Shown: one piece after another, positions 20,972 through 22,757 of the stretch
Layout: every line of letters begins with the position of its first letter
Numbering within the stretch: the stretch's first letter is position 1
Assembly (NCBI GenBank): GCA_021779795.1
Contig: JAJXZZ010000007.1
Coordinates: forward strand, 1 to 22,757
From: Acidobacteriota bacterium
Lineage (GTDB): Bacteria; Acidobacteriota; Vicinamibacteria; Vicinamibacterales; Fen-181
DNA length: 22,757 nucleotides
Reading direction: 5' to 3'
Position numbers and translations under genes: made by a program
The notes under the pieces: model-generated
Database searches by the model: none
The model's input: the letters and a program-made list of their open reading frames with translations, nothing else
Told to the model about the DNA's origin: nothing

Positions 20972-22757
20972 TGGGGGCCGCGCCGCGCTGGCGGATCGCG
21001 CTCGCTGCCGCCGTCCTGGCGGCCGGGCTCGCGCAGCCCGCGGCCGGCCAATACTTCGGCCGCAACAAGGTCCAGTACAAGACCTTCCGCTTCGAGGTGC
21101 TGCAGACCGAGCACTTCGACATCTACTTCTATCCCGAAGAGCGCGCCGCCGTCGGCCTGGCGGCGCAGATGGCGGAGCGCTGGTACGCGCGCCTCGCGCG
21201 GGTGTTCACGCACCAGCTCACCGGCCGCCAGCCGCTGGTCGTCTACGCGAGCCACCCCGACTTCGAGCAGACCAACGTGATCGAAGGGGAGCTCGGCGAG
21301 GGGACCGGCGGCGTCACCGAGCGGCTCAAGCGGCGGATCGTCCTGCCGCTCGGCGCGTCGCTGGCCGAGTGCGACCACGTCATCGGGCACGAGCTGGTCC
21401 ACGCCTTCCAGTTCGACATCGGGACCTACAGCAGCGACCGCTTTGCCTCGGGCGGCGACGGCCTCGACCGCCTGCCGCTGTGGTTCGTCGAGGGGATGGC
21501 CGAGTACTTGTCGGTCGGACCCGAGGATGCGCTGACCGCGATGTGGATGCGCGACGCGGCGAGCCGGCCGCGCCTGCCCTCGGTGCACGACCTCGCCAAC
21601 CCGCGCTACTTCCCGTACCGCTGGGGCCAGGCGCTCTGGGCCTACATCGCCGGCCGCTACGGCGACGAGGCGGTCGCGGCCCTGTTCAACACGGCGGCCG
21701 TCAACGGCGACGCCGAGGGGGCCGTGCGCGTGGTGCTCGGCATCGAACCCGCCGAGCTGTCCCGGCAGTGGCACGCCGCCCTCGCGGCCGGCGCCGCGAC
21801 GGTTCGCCGCGAGACGCGCCCGGTGTCGGACATCGCGCGCCCCGTCGCGCGCGATCCCGGCGAGCTGGCCACCTACAACCTGTCGCCGTCCATCAGCCCC
21901 GACGGGCGCCGGATGATGTTCCTCTCGCAGCGCAGCCTGTTCTCGCTCGACCTGTTCCTCGCCGACGCGGCGACCGGGCGGATCGTCAGGAAGGTCGTGG
22001 ACGCGTCGGTCAACCCGCACTTCAGCAGCCTCGAGGCGATCAACTCGGCCGGCGGCTGGTCGCCCGACGGCCGCCGGTTCGCGCTGTCGGCGGTGCACGC
22101 GGGGACGGCGCGGCTGGCGATCGTGGACGCCGACTCGGGCGCCGCCTGGCGCGAGATCCCGCTGCCGGCGGCGGGCGAAGTGTTCAGCCCGTCCTGGTCG
22201 CCCGACGGCCGCTCGATCGTCTACTCCGCGCTGCACGGCGGCGTCACCGACCTGTTCGTCGTCGATCTCGGGAGCCTCGCCACGCGGCAGCTGACCGACG
22301 ATGCCTACGCCGACCTCCAGCCGGTGTGGTCGCCCGACGGCCGGGAGATCGCCTTCGTGACCGACCGGTTCACGACGAAGCTCGAGACGTGCGCGCCCGG
22401 CCCCTACCGGATCGCCCTCCTCGACGTGTCGTCCGGCGAGATCCGCGCGGTGCCGGCGGCGGCCGAGGGAAAGAACATCAACCCGCAATGGGCCTCGGCC
22501 GGCGAGCTGCTGTTCGTCTCGGATCGCACCGGGATCAGCAACGTCTACCGCGTGTCGCTGCCGACCGGGCGCCTGCGGCAGGTCACCGACGTGCCGACCG
22601 GCGTGAGCGGCCTCACCGCGATCAGCCCGGCGTTCTCCTATGCGCCGGGCGCCGGGCGCCTAGCCTTCAGCCTGTACGAGAACGGCCGGTACAGCATCTT
22701 CGCGGTGGACGACCCGCAGGCGCTCGAGGGGCGCGACCCGGAGGCGCGGCTGTCGCC
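20971..22757 (+). CDS. Secreted HExxH peptidase with PD40 propeller repeats (3' truncated by window)
   Basis: 595 codons remain open to the right edge. Residues 1-26 form a signal peptide. The N-terminal domain (about 35-275) looks like a gluzincin (peptidase MA-type) protease: FEVLQTEHFDIYFYPEE, zinc site HELVHAF (H140, E141, H144) and WFVEGMAEYLS (E174, the likely third ligand). From about 300 on come TolB-like PD40 propeller blades with WSPDGR-type motifs near 306, 363, 409 and 453, and degenerate ones near 507 and 550. Proteins of this layout are often about 1000 aa with a further C-terminal, sometimes membrane-barrel, region; that would lie beyond the window. The first ATG overlaps the ferredoxin stop. 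The target is unknown; a cell-surface protease is the simplest reading. Confidence 0.88.
   Translation, partial: MGAAPRWRIALAAAVLAAGLAQPAAGQYFGRNKVQYKTFRFEVLQTEHFDIYFYPEERAAVGLAAQMAERWYARLARVFTHQLTGRQPLVVYASHPDFEQTNVIEGELGEGTGGVTERLKRRIVLPLGASLAECDHVIGHELVHAFQFDIGTYSSDRFASGGDGLDRLPLWFVEGMAEYLSVGPEDALTAMWMRDAASRPRLPSVHDLANPRYFPYRWGQALWAYIAGRYGDEAVAALFNTAAVNGDAEGAVRVVLGIEPAELSRQWHAALAAGAATVRRETRPVSDIARPVARDPGELATYNLSPSISPDGRRMMFLSQRSLFSLDLFLADAATGRIVRKVVDASVNPHFSSLEAINSAGGWSPDGRRFALSAVHAGTARLAIVDADSGAAWREIPLPAAGEVFSPSWSPDGRSIVYSALHGGVTDLFVVDLGSLATRQLTDDAYADLQPVWSPDGREIAFVTDRFTTKLETCAPGPYRIALLDVSSGEIRAVPAAAEGKNINPQWASAGELLFVSDRTGISNVYRVSLPTGRLRQVTDVPTGVSGLTAISPAFSYAPGAGRLAFSLYENGRYSIFAVDDPQALEGRDPEARLS

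Noticed and set aside
1..22757. Phage-defence, prophage, insertion sequence, tRNA or rRNA content
   Set aside because: No transposase, integrase, nuclease-helicase, toxin-antitoxin or RNA-gene signature was recognisable on either strand.

Overview
The window is about 70% GC, with dense coding, very GC-rich third codon positions and long spurious antisense reading frames. The gene content (secreted M14 peptidases with a glutamine-amidotransferase-like tail, an S9 peptidase, an HExxH/PD40 secreted protein, a DUF349 protein and a TGS-type nucleoside kinase) suggests a chromosomal segment of an environmental Acidobacteriota-like bacterium, perhaps Vicinamibacteria or a relative. That assignment rests on family recall and gene style; there is no rRNA or tRNA here to anchor it. 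I see no phage, IS, CRISPR or defence-island signature.

Layout. (1) 1-363: probable tail of a plus-strand gene, a non-coding stretch, and a 20-bp x 4 tandem repeat that ends at the stop codon of the next gene. (2) 364-3708 (-): a secreted 1114-aa protein joining a DPP-IV-like S9 serine peptidase to an M1 zinc aminopeptidase, with both catalytic sets intact. (3) 3848-6814 (+): a likely operon of an M20-type N-carbamoyl-amino-acid/allantoate hydrolase, a one-cysteine redoxin-fold protein, a TlpA-like thioredoxin and a small PAS protein. (4) 6864-9500 (-): M14 peptidase A. (5) 9638-12529 (+): a 963-aa DUF349 repeat protein, divergent from M14 A. (6) 12514-14134 (-): YciI-like protein followed by an NCS1 nucleobase permease, which overlaps the DUF349 gene tail to tail by 16 bp. 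(7) 14203-14943 (+): LmbE/PIG-L deacetylase. (8) 15047-17893 (-): M14 peptidase B, ending in a strong intrinsic terminator. (9) 18092-19894 (+): TGS / tRNA-synthetase-like / uridine-kinase-like protein. (10) 20036-22757 (+): PPOX flavin/F420-type protein, thioredoxin-like [2Fe-2S] ferredoxin, and a secreted HExxH peptidase with PD40 propeller repeats that runs off the right edge.

Functionally, the recurrent theme is processing of peptides outside the cytoplasm: the S9-M1 fusion, two M14 paralogues and an HExxH/PD40 protein all carry signal peptides. The M20 amidohydrolase and NCS1 permease could salvage nitrogen compounds in the cytoplasm, and the redoxin pair would act on envelope thiols. 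The most unusual items are the S9-M1 fusion, two divergent promoter regions whose -10 boxes are palindromic, and starts that look leaderless or nearly so. I did not find a clear new multi-gene system; the best novelty candidates are listed as findings with tests.
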